A DNA stretch of 64,000 nt, from positions 868,001 through 932,000 of the forward strand of contig NZ_CP089588.1 in the NCBI RefSeq assembly GCF_021249345.1. The letters run 5' to 3'. Made by a program: the position numbers and the translations under genes. The notes under the pieces were generated by a model. The model was not told where the DNA came from. It worked only from the letters and a program-made list of their open reading frames with translations, and did not search any database. This document shows positions 30,988-39,239 of this stretch, in pieces. Source of the DNA: Halobacterium wangiae (lineage in GTDB: Archaea > Halobacteriota > Halobacteria > Halobacteriales > Halobacteriaceae). Numbering within the stretch: the stretch's first letter is position 1; every line of letters starts with the position of its first letter.

Positions 30988-32742
30988 TCACTTCTCCCGA
31001 GAGTGACGCACGTGGACCGCGATGCCGCGGGTGGCGTCGGCCATCGCGGGGCCGGGCATCGTCGCGCGCCCGACGGCGAACGCACGCGGCCCCTCGACGA
31101 CTACCTCGTCGCCGACGCGGATGTCGTCGCTGGCGTCGATGATGCCGGGCGCGAGCACGCTGCCCTCGGGGACGAAGCCGTCGATCTCCACGCGTTTCGT
31201 GGGTGCGTCGCTGTCGACCCAGCGGTCCGCGCCGGCGAGCGTGAACGACAGCGAGCCGTACTGTGGGACGAGCGCCGCGAGCTGCTCGCCGTCGGCGTCC
31301 AGCGCCTGCAGTTTCGGGTAGCGGCCCTGGACCTGGATGTCCGCGAACACCTCGTCGCCCGCGCCGTCGCCGAGGTAGAAGTCCGCGACCGCGCGCAGCG
31401 TCGCTTCCTCGCGTTCGGAGACCCAGATCTTGTCCTCGCCGGCGAGCGCGGCGTTCAGCTCCCCGAGGCTCTCGTCGGTCGTCGGGTGGTCGTCGACGGT
31501 GAACTCGAAGGGGACGTCCACCTCGCTGGCGACGCGCTCGCAGATGTCGCGGTAGCCCTCCGGTGGGACGTGAGCGATGACGCGGGAGTAGTCCGTGCGC
31601 TCGAGGTAGCGCCGCAGCACGCGCGCGACGAAGTCCTTCTCCTCGGCACTCCAGCGCCCGGTCACCACGGAGTCGTACTGCTGGGCGGGGTACGTGAGTT
31701 CGAGTTCCTGGGGGACGACACCGATGGGCGACGTCATCGACACCATGTGCGCGCGGTAGCTGGCGGCGTCCTGGAACTGGCGGTGGCTCTGGCTCTCGCT
31801 GTACGGCTTCGCTGCCGAACAGGGAACGAGTAACAGCGGGTGGCCGTCGAGGCGCTTCCGGTAGCGGGTGGTGACGCGCTCGGCGAAGCGCTGGATCTCC
31901 ACGCGACGGAGCGAGTCCTCGGTCGCGGAGAGCAGCAGGTCGTCGCGGAAGACGGGCGTGCGCTCCTCGAGGTAGCCGTACTGCTGGTCGAACTCGCGGA
32001 ACGCCGCGGTCGCCCACGCCGTGTGGCGGGCCTGGCCCTCCACGTAGTCCCGGAGGCGGCCGTCACGGATGCGGCGACGCACCCGCGCGAGTTCCGCGCG
32101 GAGGACGTTGACGTTGTGCTCGACGCAGTCCTCGCGGTCGAACGACTCTACGGACTGCTGGCAGGCCGCACACGAACACGGCAGTTCGTCGAGGTCGGCG
32201 AGGTCGTAGGCGCCCTCGGTTGTGAGGTAGCGGCCCTGCGTCCCGCGCACGACGACGCGGTCGGCGTCCACGAGGTCGACGCCCGCGTAGACGAGCACGG
32301 CGACGTTCCGCGGCGTCGCCACCCCCGAGAGGTAGAGCGCGGTGTCGTCGGGGATCGCCGCCCGCGTCTGCACGACGGCGTCGCGGAACGCCGACCCGTG
32401 GCCGACGAATCCGGGCGCACCCGAAAGGACGTAGGCGTCCGCGCCGAAGTCCGCGGCCGTCCCGGGGGAGACGACGACGGCGCTGGGGTAGTCCACGTCG
32501 GGGTAGTCCGGCGCGAACGACTCCTGGACCTCGGCGGCGGTCCCGGACGGGAACGCGCGGTGTGGTAGCACGGTCAGCATCGAGTCGTCGCCCTCCGGGT
32601 GGTCCTGGCGCTGGAACCACTCGCTGCCCGCGTCCGCCACCACGTCGTCCGCGAGTGCCGGCGTCGTCACGGACTCCGCGAGGCGGAGTTCCCCCACGCG
32701 CGCGGCGGCGTCGCGCTCGTGGGCCTCGAAGTAGTCGGTCAT
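30988..32742 (-). CDS. arcS: Archaeosine synthase subunit (ArcS)
   Basis: 584 aa from the ATG at 32742 (MTDYFEAHERDAA). The N-terminal TGT-like half includes a cysteine cluster PCSCAACQQ...DREDCVEHN (zinc). The diagnostic ArcS motif LLVPCSAAKPYSESQSH (P-C-S-x-x-K-P-Y-x-x-S-x-x-H) lies at about 320-336. A C-terminal PUA domain follows (about 505-580, RVEIDGFVPEGSVLAPGI, VGDEVVV). ArcS adds lysine to preQ0 in tRNA at position 15; RaSEA (23571) completes the conversion. The PUA domain here can serve RNA binding, since TgtA in this genome ends without one. Confidence 0.92.
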   Translation of the reverse strand: MTDYFEAHERDAAARVGELRLAESVTTPALADDVVADAGSEWFQRQDHPEGDDSMLTVLPHRAFPSGTAAEVQESFAPDYPDVDYPSAVVVSPGTAADFGADAYVLSGAPGFVGHGSAFRDAVVQTRAAIPDDTALYLSGVATPRNVAVLVYAGVDLVDADRVVVRGTQGRYLTTEGAYDLADLDELPCSCAACQQSVESFDREDCVEHNVNVLRAELARVRRRIRDGRLRDYVEGQARHTAWATAAFREFDQQYGYLEERTPVFRDDLLLSATEDSLRRVEIQRFAERVTTRYRKRLDGHPLLLVPCSAAKPYSESQSHRQFQDAASYRAHMVSMTSPIGVVPQELELTYPAQQYDSVVTGRWSAEEKDFVARVLRRYLERTDYSRVIAHVPPEGYRDICERVASEVDVPFEFTVDDHPTTDESLGELNAALAGEDKIWVSEREEATLRAVADFYLGDGAGDEVFADIQVQGRYPKLQALDADGEQLAALVPQYGSLSFTLAGADRWVDSDAPTKRVEIDGFVPEGSVLAPGIIDASDDIRVGDEVVVEGPRAFAVGRATMPGPAMADATRGIAVHVRHSREK

Positions 32743-32822
32743 GCACGCCTCTCCGGGGCGAGCGCCCAATTGCCTTGTCTTTTCACCGAAGACACTTGCC
32801 GGCCCGCCGTGAACGCCAACCG

Positions 32823-34091
32823 ATGACCGACGCGCCCTCCAGACGCGAGGTACTGGCGGCCTGTGCCGGCGGCCTCGCCGGCGCCGCTGGCGGCTACGCC
32901 GCGGCCCCGCTGCTCGACGCCGACGCGGCGTCCGAACAGTCCCCCGACCCCGTCTCGCTCGCGTGGAGCGACACCGAGTGGCCGTACCCGGACTACGACC
33001 CGGCGTGCACCCGCAATCCACCGGCTACCAGTGCGCCCGGCGACGACCTCGAGGTCCACTGGCGGCGGGACCTGGGAACCGCACACGCCCACACTCCGCC
33101 GGTCGTGGCCAACGGCCAGGTCGCGTCAGCGAGCCTGGAGTTCCGGGGCACGACGGTCCGGAGCCTCGCGTTCGACAGCGGCGACACCGCGTGGGAGCAC
33201 CCATTCCTCGGGGGAGAGACGAACGTCGTCCCCGACCTGCTGGCGCCCGGGGACGGCGTCTACTACCGGGTGGACGAGTACGAACGCGGCCCACTGGGGA
33301 TATTCGGCGCGGCGACCGGCGAGCACGCGTGGGGCGTCCCCGAACCGCCGCGGGGCGAGTGGACGGTCGGTGCTGGCCGACTCTACTACGGGAGTCGCGT
33401 CACCGGCGACCTCCACGCCTACGACGCGCGCTCGGGGACCGAACTGTGGGTCGAGAGCGTCGACGACGACCGCCTCGGCGTGCAGTCGTTCCACCCCGAC
33501 CACGGAGTGTTCGCCACCTCGCGGGGCACCGTGTACGCCCTCGACCCCGCAGACGGCAGCGTGCTGTGGGAGTCGGCCGTCGAACCGTACGTCAGGAGCG
33601 GGCCGGTTCTCGCGGGTGGGCTGGCGGTCGTCTCGAAGTGGGCCGGTGGGATGGACCTCGTCGCGTTCGACGCCGTGACCGGCGACGAGCGGTGGACGTA
33701 CCCGCTGGCCACGACCGAGGTGACGGCAGACGGGGCGACGCTCCGGCGGTGGTACGAGGTCGGTGCGGTGGACGGGGACGTCGTGGTCGTCCGGGAGCGG
33801 CGTGCGGACCCGTCGCCGCAACCGCTCCACGCCGTCGACGCGGCCTCGGGCGACCGCCTGTGGCGAGTCGACCCGCCCGAGGGCGCCACGGCGTTCTCGA
33901 AGCCGACGGTCGTGGACGGCGAGGTGTTCGTCTGTGTCGGCGGCGACGCGCGGACCGAACTCCGGCGGCTGGACCGCGCCGACGGCTCGACGACCGGGTC
34001 GTGGACGCTTCCCGACCACGGTGGCGGACCCGTCGTCACGGACGGCCACGTGCTCGTCCAGACCGGGAACGAACTACTCGCCTTCCGGTGA
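32823..34091 (+). CDS. Exported PQQ-like beta-propeller repeat protein
   Basis: 422 aa with a twin-arginine signal ([19 protein letters not shown]). Cys14 follows the RR too closely for a convincing lipobox, so cleavage probably occurs near DADAASEQS. The rest repeats a blade of about 45 residues: [68 protein letters not shown]. These match the A-x-D-x-x-T/S-G-x-x-x-W PQQ-enzyme/BamB repeat. No catalytic PQQ ligands are identified; a surface scaffold is possible. Its 3' end overlaps convergent tgtA by 18 bp. Confidence 0.87.
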   Translation: MTDAPSRREVLAACAGGLAGAAGGYAAAPLLDADAASEQSPDPVSLAWSDTEWPYPDYDPACTRNPPATSAPGDDLEVHWRRDLGTAHAHTPPVVANGQVASASLEFRGTTVRSLAFDSGDTAWEHPFLGGETNVVPDLLAPGDGVYYRVDEYERGPLGIFGAATGEHAWGVPEPPRGEWTVGAGRLYYGSRVTGDLHAYDARSGTELWVESVDDDRLGVQSFHPDHGVFATSRGTVYALDPADGSVLWESAVEPYVRSGPVLAGGLAVVSKWAGGMDLVAFDAVTGDERWTYPLATTEVTADGATLRRWYEVGAVDGDVVVVRERRADPSPQPLHAVDAASGDRLWRVDPPEGATAFSKPTVVDGEVFVCVGGDARTELRRLDRADGSTTGSWTLPDHGGGPVVTDGHVLVQTGNELLAFR

Positions 34092-35546
34092 GATGTCCAC
34101 CAGTTCGACGCGTTCTGGGACCAGCGCGAGCGCCGAGTCGGGCCAGCCGCGGTGGCCGAGCGTGAACGACGCCGCCGGGTTCGCCTCGGCGAGTCGGCGG
34201 ACGCCCTCGGCGGCGGCCTCGAAGCCCCCGCGGTCCATCCGGTCGGGCGTCTCCGCGGTCAGGGGGTAGGTCGTCGAGAGCGCGCGCGGGTACGGGCCGA
34301 ACGGCGCTTCGACGTTCCACCACTCGTCGAAACGGTCGCTGCCCGAGCCCTCCGTGAGGAGGACGTCGCCGGAGACGTCGAGGCGTTCGAGGCGGCGGTG
34401 GTGGCGCAGCACCTCGGGGCGGCGCGCGCTGTCCGCGGACGTGTAGAAGAAGGCGTCCTTGCTCGCGGGGTCCGACGCCTCGAGCTGGTCGGCGTGGTCG
34501 AGGAGCGTGCGGTAGCCGTCGAGGGAGTCGGGGTGGGCGTGCGCGCGTGACTCCACGAGTTCCAGCAGGTTCCCGGACTTGAGGGCCTGCTTCACGCGGC
34601 GGATCTCCCCGAAGGAGACGTGGAGGTTGTGCTCGGCGAGGAGTTTCTCGCGGTCGGCGGCGCCCATGGCCTGGACCTCGGCGGGCGTGTGGTCGGCACA
34701 GACCGGGCAGTCACAGGGGAAGTAGTGGAGGTCCGCGAGGTGCTCGGTGCCGCTGACCGTGAGGTAGCGGTCGTCGCGGGCGTAGATGGCGTACGCCGCG
34801 GAGTCGAAGAGGTCACAGCCCAGTGCGGCGGCGAGCGCGAACATCATCGGGTGGCCGGCGCCGAACAGGTGGACGGGCGCGTCCCGACCGAGGCCACGCT
34901 TGGCGGCGAGGACGGCCTCGGTCATGTCGTCGTAGCGGTACTGGTTCATCAGCGGGACCACCGCGCCGACCGGGAACAGGTCGAGGCCGGTGCCATAGGC
35001 GTGCCGCCCTGCGTCCTCCCGGAGGTCCGGGTACGTCGACCCCTGGACGGGTGCGTTGACGAGCATGTCGCCGACGTCGACGGTCGCGGCGAGTTCGAGG
35101 CGCTCTTGGGTCGTCGCGAGTTCCGCCTCGGCCTGGTCGCGGTCGACGTCCGGCGGCGTCGGGATGTCAACGGGCGTCCCGACGTCGCTGCCGATGGCGT
35201 GCTGGAACTCCAGGATCTCCTCGGTGTGGGTGTCGATCTCGCCGTACTCCGCGAGCTGGAAGCTCCCCGAGTCCGTCATGATGGCGCCGTCGAAGCCCAG
35301 CATCTCGTGGAGCCCCTCGTCGAGCGCCTGCTCGTTCAACTCGGGGTCGTTCTTCACGATGTAGGAGTTCGTGATGAGCATCTCCGCGCCGAACTCCGGG
35401 AACCGCGACGGCTCGACGGTGATCAGGTTCGGGTTGACGACGGGCATCAGCGTCGGCGTCTCCACGGTCACGCCGGCCCGCGGAATCTCGAGTTCGCCGA
35501 TGCGGCCGGCGCCGTCCTGGGCGCCGACCTCGAATACCGCTCTCAT
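34074..35546 (-). CDS. tgtA: tRNA-guanine(15) transglycosylase (ArcTGT)
   Basis: 490 aa TGT-fold enzyme that exchanges G15 of tRNA for preQ0. Seen: the [20 protein letters not shown] start, catalytic Asp in [42 protein letters not shown] and zinc ligands FPCDCPVC with the following AEHNLHVS His. Length matches the PUA-less haloarchaeal form; the PUA domain is found in ArcS. It and arcS flank the propeller gene and are on the same strand. The 35546 start gives the normal [17 protein letters not shown] opening. Confidence 0.96.
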   Translation of the reverse strand: MRAVFEVGAQDGAGRIGELEIPRAGVTVETPTLMPVVNPNLITVEPSRFPEFGAEMLITNSYIVKNDPELNEQALDEGLHEMLGFDGAIMTDSGSFQLAEYGEIDTHTEEILEFQHAIGSDVGTPVDIPTPPDVDRDQAEAELATTQERLELAATVDVGDMLVNAPVQGSTYPDLREDAGRHAYGTGLDLFPVGAVVPLMNQYRYDDMTEAVLAAKRGLGRDAPVHLFGAGHPMMFALAAALGCDLFDSAAYAIYARDDRYLTVSGTEHLADLHYFPCDCPVCADHTPAEVQAMGAADREKLLAEHNLHVSFGEIRRVKQALKSGNLLELVESRAHAHPDSLDGYRTLLDHADQLEASDPASKDAFFYTSADSARRPEVLRHHRRLERLDVSGDVLLTEGSGSDRFDEWWNVEAPFGPYPRALSTTYPLTAETPDRMDRGGFEAAAEGVRRLAEANPAASFTLGHRGWPDSALALVPERVELVDISPEGE

Positions 35547-35579
35547 TGCACCGGGCTACCCGCCCACCGCGCGTAAGGG

Positions 35580-35765
35580 TTACTGTCCGCGCTCCCCGGC
35601 CGTCTCCACGTAGAACACTCGCTCCCGGGGGATGCGACGCACCGTGTCGCCGTCCCCCGCCCGGATGAGCCAGTGGTCCGTGTCCTCGTCGAAGCGGAGG
35701 TTCGCGTCCGCCGTCTGCCAGTCCGTCACGCCGCCCTGCGGGTCCTCGTACACGATGACGCCCAT
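35580..35765 (-). CDS. Small acidic protein (61 aa), function unknown
   Basis: Reads MGVIVYEDPQGGVTDWQTAD, with strand-like segments YEDPQGG, LRFDEDTDHWLIRAG and RERVFYVE suggesting a small beta fold. Codon pattern and acidity are like neighbouring genes. It lies 34 bp upstream of tgtA on the same strand. Family not recognised. Confidence 0.6.
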   Translation of the reverse strand: MGVIVYEDPQGGVTDWQTADANLRFDEDTDHWLIRAGDGDTVRRIPRERVFYVETAGERGQ

Positions 35766-35856
35766 GTTCGTTTGCTGCTCGTAGCGGACGGTGTTAAGTC
35801 TCGTCCTCAGTGTTCTGCTGGTGGGTTTCCGTCGGTCGTCTAGTCGTAGACACCTC

Positions 35857-35957
35857 GAAAGCCCCTGGCGGCTGAACCGTCCGCGACTCGCTGCGCGCCT
35901 CGCCTTCGGCTGCGGTGCTTGCGTCGTCGGGGCCGGTTTCAGCCGCCAGCCCCTTTC
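35857..35957 (-). repeat. Dispersed stem-loop element, copy B1 (minus strand)
   Basis: Read on the minus strand: GAAAG (35957-35953), GGG, a perfect 12-bp helix (plus-strand arms CTGGCGGCTGAA at 35865-35876 and TTCAGCCGCCAG at 35938-35949), GGG, CTTTC. The loop carries CGACGCAAGCAC (plus strand 35915-35926 reversed), as in copies A and B2. Its 5' flank GGTGGATT matches the GGYGGATY flank of the other copies. Confidence 0.75.
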
Positions 35958-35999
35958 AATCCACCTGTGGCCGGTTGGTCAATCAGCGCGGGGTGGGCT

Positions 36000-36104
36000 G
36001 AAAGGGGCGGCTGGGTTCGGGAAGCACGGCGACGCAAGCACTGTAGTGAGCGGAGCGAACGAAGCGCGCAGCGAGCCGCGCGACCGAAGCCAGCCGGGGC
36101 TTTC
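36000..36104 (+). repeat. Dispersed stem-loop element, copy B2
   Basis: GAAAG (36000-36004), GGG, arm CGGCTGGGTTCGG (36008-36020), arm CCGAAGCCAGCCG (36084-36096; 12 of 13 pairs), GGG, CTTTC (36100-36104). Loop segment GCGACGCAAGCAC at 36029-36041 is identical to that in copy A. The helix sequence is unrelated to those of copies A, B1 and D. Confidence 0.75.
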
Positions 36105-36162
36105 GAACTGTTCTCGTGCGGTGCGAGGTCCAGTTCGGAGAGCGAACAGGACACTCCAGCGA

Positions 36163-36705
36163 CTAGCCCAGTTCGTACTGCAGCACGCCCAGCGCAGTCC
36201 GACCGTCACGGATGTCTCCACCACGGACGGCCGCGAGCAGGTCGTCGTAATCCTCGGTAACGACACGAATCGACTCGTTGAAGTCGAGGTCCTGTTCGGC
36301 CGTGGGCTCGCAGCCACGCGCGACGAAGTAGTGATGGACGGCGTTCGAGATCCCGTTGGCGGGTTCGTAGGTGGCGAAGCGTTCCACGGTCTCGGCCTCG
36401 TAGCCCGTCTCCTCGCGGAGTTCGCGGCGGGCCGCGACCGCGAGGTCCTCGTCGCCCTCAACGCCGCCCGCCGGGAGCGCGCGGTTGACGCGCTTCACGG
36501 CCTGTCGCCACTCCTCGACGAGCACGACGTCGTCGTCGGGCGTGTACGCGAGCAGAACGACCGCGGGGTCGTCGACGAGGTAGTCGAAGTCCGTCTCCGT
36601 GCCGTCGGGCAGCACGACGTCCTCGTTGACGATGTCGAAGCCCGGGCACTCGTAGGCGACCTGGCGGTTCGTCGTCTCCCACGCCAGCGGGTCGTCGTCG
36701 GTCAT
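36163..36705 (-). CDS. Nudix hydrolase (ADP-ribose pyrophosphatase-like)
   Basis: 180 aa from the ATG at 36705. The Nudix box is GGVEGDEDLAVAARRELREETGY (G-x5-E-x7-R-E-x2-E-E-x-G). N-terminal VVLPDGTETDFDYLV and the loop FATYEPANGISNAVHHYFVARG resemble ADP-ribose pyrophosphatases. It hydrolyses a nucleoside diphosphate-X; the exact substrate is open. Upstream on the same strand lies a P-loop kinase, 65 bp away. Confidence 0.92.
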   Translation of the reverse strand: MTDDDPLAWETTNRQVAYECPGFDIVNEDVVLPDGTETDFDYLVDDPAVVLLAYTPDDDVVLVEEWRQAVKRVNRALPAGGVEGDEDLAVAARRELREETGYEAETVERFATYEPANGISNAVHHYFVARGCEPTAEQDLDFNESIRVVTEDYDDLLAAVRGGDIRDGRTALGVLQYELG

Positions 36706-36770
36706 GTGCGAGCGTTCGCCGGACTGGAAGAAAAGCGTGGCGCGACGACGGAAGCGTGGCGCGACGACGG

Positions 36771-37307
36771 CTACAGGAGCGCGTCCACCTGTTCGAGCGT
36801 CTCGTCGAGGCGGCCGGAGTTGTCGACGCGGGCGAACGGCCCCGCGATGGGTTCGAACTCCTCGCGGTACTGCTTGTGGATCTCGAAGTCGGCGTCGCTG
36901 GCGTCGCCGGTGCGCGCGCGGATGCGCTCGCGGACGACATCCTCGTCGCAGGCGACCTTCACGAGGGAGAGCGGAACCCCGACGGCCTGGGCGGTACGGC
37001 GGGCGTCGCCGCGGTGCTCGCGGTACGTGAACGTCCCGTCGAGGACCACGGAGCGGCGCTGGCGGAGCGTCTCCGTCGCGCGGTCGAACAGTTCCTCGTA
37101 CACCGCCGCGCGCTCCTCGGGCGTGTAGTCGGGGTCCGGGAACAGTTCCTTGCGGACGACGTCCGTGCGCAGCAGCCGGCCATCGAGGGCGTCGGCGGCG
37201 TGCTCGGAGACCGTCGTCTTCCCGGCGCCGGGCAGCCCGCACACCACCACGAGGTACGGGCCCCGGCGCGTGGTCGCTGTGTCCCCGGTGGCGTGCTCCC
37301 CGCTCAC
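36771..37307 (-). CDS. P-loop kinase (AAA_33-like)
   Basis: 178 aa from a GTG at 37307. A CATATTC box about 30 bp upstream supports this over the much longer frame from 37403, whose extra residues are Ser/Arg-rich. Walker A is VVVCGLPGAGKTT. RLLRTDVVRKELFPDPDYTPEE and VVLDGTFTYREHRGDARR match small-molecule or nucleic-acid end kinases of the zeta-toxin/AAA_33 group, with the RTDxxRK substrate arm. Substrate unknown. Confidence 0.83.
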   Translation of the reverse strand: MSGEHATGDTATTRRGPYLVVVCGLPGAGKTTVSEHAADALDGRLLRTDVVRKELFPDPDYTPEERAAVYEELFDRATETLRQRRSVVLDGTFTYREHRGDARRTAQAVGVPLSLVKVACDEDVVRERIRARTGDASDADFEIHKQYREEFEPIAGPFARVDNSGRLDETLEQVDALL

Positions 37308-37383
37308 GGTAATCGAGTTGGAGAGGGCGCGCCCCGAATATGAAACTGTGGAATCACGGTGGCAGGGCGGACGTCGAGACAGC

Positions 37384-38106
37384 CTACAGCGAGACGTCGT
37401 CAAGGTCCGCGCCCAGGTCGGCCACGTCCTCGTTGAAGGCCGCGACGAAGTCGCCGAAGTCCTCGGCGTACGCCCGCACGTCCCGCGCCGACGGGGCGCC
37501 GTACTGCGAGACGAGGTAGACGCCGCCCTCGCCGCCGACCCGCACGTAGGAGACGCGGTCGGCGTCGCGTTTCAACTCCCAGCGCGTCCCGTCGACGGGC
37601 GCCGCGAACGACCCGTACTCCGTGTTCTCGACGCGGTAGAGCGTAGCCGCCATCTCGTTGGCGGCTCCCCGAATTCGCGCGACGATGGCGTCCCGCGCCT
37701 CGACGACGGACTCGCCGGCTTCGACGGCCGGGAACTCGGTCGGCACGTCGTCGAGGACGCCGTCCAGGCCGCGCACGTAGTCGTTGAACGACGCGACGAA
37801 GTCGGCGTAGTGGGCCATCGCCGTCGCCAGCGGCTCCGGTTCCGGCGGTTGCTGCGTCGAGACGACGTAGACGTCGACGCCGGCCTGCCCCTCGAAGCGG
37901 AGGAACTCGATGTCGCCGGCCTCGTACTTCAGCGTCCACTCGCCGCCGTCGGTGCGGAACGACTCGCGGCCGTAGTCCCCGCCCCGCAGGCGCGCGAGTT
38001 CCCGGGCGGCCTGCCCCGCGTGCTGGCGCACCTGCTCGACTACCTCGTCGCGGTGCTCGCGGACCGCGTCGGTGTCCTCGAGGTCCGCGTCCAGTCCCTC
38101 TATCAT
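37384..38106 (-). CDS. Haloarchaeal protein with an internal duplication
   Basis: 240 aa from the ATG at 38106. Two similar halves: about 45-130 (DYGRESFRTDGGEWTLKYEA, VDVYVVSTQQPPEP, YADFVASFNDYVRGLDGVLDDV) and about 155-240 (EYGSFAAPVDGTRWELKRDA, GGVYLVSQYGAPS, FGDFVAAFNEDVADLGADLDDV). Each half reads as a beta-strand sheet followed by a helix with the shared FV-A-x-FN motif. No catalytic residues or signal peptide. I do not recognise the family; a roadblock/profilin-like fold would fit the pattern but is a guess. Confidence 0.72.
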   Translation of the reverse strand: MIEGLDADLEDTDAVREHRDEVVEQVRQHAGQAARELARLRGGDYGRESFRTDGGEWTLKYEAGDIEFLRFEGQAGVDVYVVSTQQPPEPEPLATAMAHYADFVASFNDYVRGLDGVLDDVPTEFPAVEAGESVVEARDAIVARIRGAANEMAATLYRVENTEYGSFAAPVDGTRWELKRDADRVSYVRVGGEGGVYLVSQYGAPSARDVRAYAEDFGDFVAAFNEDVADLGADLDDVSL

Positions 38107-38212
38107 CGAACGGAGGGAGGGGCGGCAGGCGGATAACGACGTTGGAGGGTAGCGAGCGGTGAACCCAGAGCCTGTCAGAAGGTTCATTGACTGGAGGATT
38201 GAAGTTGGACGC

Positions 38213-38692
38213 ATGAGTTCAGCGGAACTGGATGCAGTTGACCGTGGCATCCTCCACCTCCTGCAGGAGGACGCACGGAACCTGACGCCGGTCGACATCG
38301 CGCGAAGGCTCCCCGTCTCGGAGGGGACCGTCCGCAACCGGATCGAGCGACTGGAGGACGACGGCGTCATCCGTGGGTACGTCCCCACCCTCGACTACGA
38401 GGCGGCGGGGTTCCCGCTGAAGGTCGCGTTCACGTGTACGGCGCCGGTCTCGCGGCAGGCGGCCCTCGCGGAGTCCGTCCTCGACACCCACCGCGTCGTG
38501 AACGTTCAGGAGCTGGTGTCGAGCCGGGGCAACGTCCGCGTCGTCGGCGTCGCCACCGACCTCAACGAACTGATGGAGCTCGCCGAGGACCTCATCGACG
38601 CGGGCCTGGTGATCGAGGAGCAGACGCTGATGCGCCACGAGTACACCCAGCCGTTCAACCACTTCGGCGAGGAAGCAGCGACCCAGAACTGA
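38213..38692 (+). CDS. Lrp/AsnC family transcription regulator
   Basis: 159 aa from the ATG at 38213 (MSSAELDAVDRGILHLLQEDARN). The helix-turn-helix spans about 8-55 (LTPVDIARRLPVSEGTVRNRIERLEDDGVIRGY), and an Lrp-type sensor domain covers about 60-145. The last 15 residues (HEYTQPFNHFGEEAATQN) are characteristic of a haloarchaeal subgroup. It is probably a dimeric or octameric DNA-binding regulator. It faces away from the duplicated-domain gene, from which only about 100 bp separate it. Confidence 0.92.
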   Translation: MSSAELDAVDRGILHLLQEDARNLTPVDIARRLPVSEGTVRNRIERLEDDGVIRGYVPTLDYEAAGFPLKVAFTCTAPVSRQAALAESVLDTHRVVNVQELVSSRGNVRVVGVATDLNELMELAEDLIDAGLVIEEQTLMRHEYTQPFNHFGEEAATQN

Positions 38693-38738
38693 ATCGGACG
38701 TTCTTTCACCAGAAAAGTTACGTAATATTCAATCATCG

Positions 38739-38782
38739 CCGAATTCGGTGAGAATTGGCACAAAGTCCCCACTGAGTTTATA
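38739..38782 (+). promoter_or_regulatory. Promoter of the HalOD1 gene pair with upstream palindrome
   Basis: TTTATAC near 38776-38782 is a clear TATA box about 28 bp before the ATG at 38810, predicting a leaderless message. The 10-bp palindrome CCGAATTCGG (38739-38748) lies some 28 bp further upstream, where an activator could bind. Confidence 0.55.
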
Positions 38783-38809
38783 CGTGGCGGAGCCATCCTC
38801 AGCGATATC

Positions 38810-39070
38810 ATGACTGGGCCGGGGTTAGTCGGGCCGTCCAGACGAGCGGGGGAACGTGCCAGTGAGGCAGTCGTCGAAGCAGTCGCCAACCGAAGCAACA
38901 CCGAGCAGACGTCGCTCCCACCGCTGTACGGCGTCGTCGAACCGGACAGCCTGGACACGCTCGCTGCGAGAGCCGACGAGAGCGACATCCTCGTCTCCTT
39001 CGAGTACGCCGGCTACGACGTCCGCGTCGCCGGACCGATGGACGTCACCGTCTCGGCCATCGATGACTGA
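38810..39070 (+). CDS. HalOD1 output-domain protein
   Basis: 86 aa. The core SLPPLYGVVEPDSLDTLAA and ILVSFEYAGYDVRVAG is the HalOD1 domain, a haloarchaea-specific module often attached to bacterio-opsin activators and receivers and thought to be a signalling output. Here it stands alone with a short basic N-terminus. It overlaps the next gene by 8 bp, so the two are translated together. Confidence 0.88.
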   Translation: MTGPGLVGPSRRAGERASEAVVEAVANRSNTEQTSLPPLYGVVEPDSLDTLAARADESDILVSFEYAGYDVRVAGPMDVTVSAIDD

Positions 39071-39227
39071 CGCAACTGACAGTTCGGCGCTGGTCTGTAC
39101 CAACTGCGGCACGCTCCTCGAGTTCGACGTGGCGTACCCGGTCGTCGCCCACAAGCGCAACGGCGACATCAAGTACCACTCGTTCTGCGGCGACGACTGC
39201 CGGCAGGAGTGGGACGACGGGACGTAG
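39063..39227 (+). CDS. 54-aa zinc-finger protein paired with HalOD1
   Basis: Starts inside the HalOD1 gene (overlap 39063-39070). It has CTNCGTLLEFDV and YHSFCGDDCRQEW, i.e. Cys-x2-Cys plus Cys-x3-Cys, a likely single zinc site, in a protein with almost nothing else. From memory it resembles haloarchaeal DUF7576. The pairing with HalOD1 suggests a shared regulatory role. Confidence 0.8.
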   Translation: MTDATDSSALVCTNCGTLLEFDVAYPVVAHKRNGDIKYHSFCGDDCRQEWDDGT

Positions 39228-39239
39228 TCCCGGCCCAGC

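Larger units (their letters stand above)
35766..36162. other. Intergenic region holding an inverted pair of stem-loop elements
   Basis: 397 bp between two minus-strand genes. Most of it is two copies of the dispersed stem-loop family in opposite orientation (35857-35957 and 36000-36104) separated by 42 bp. The remaining edges hold no gene I can support. Confidence 0.7.
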
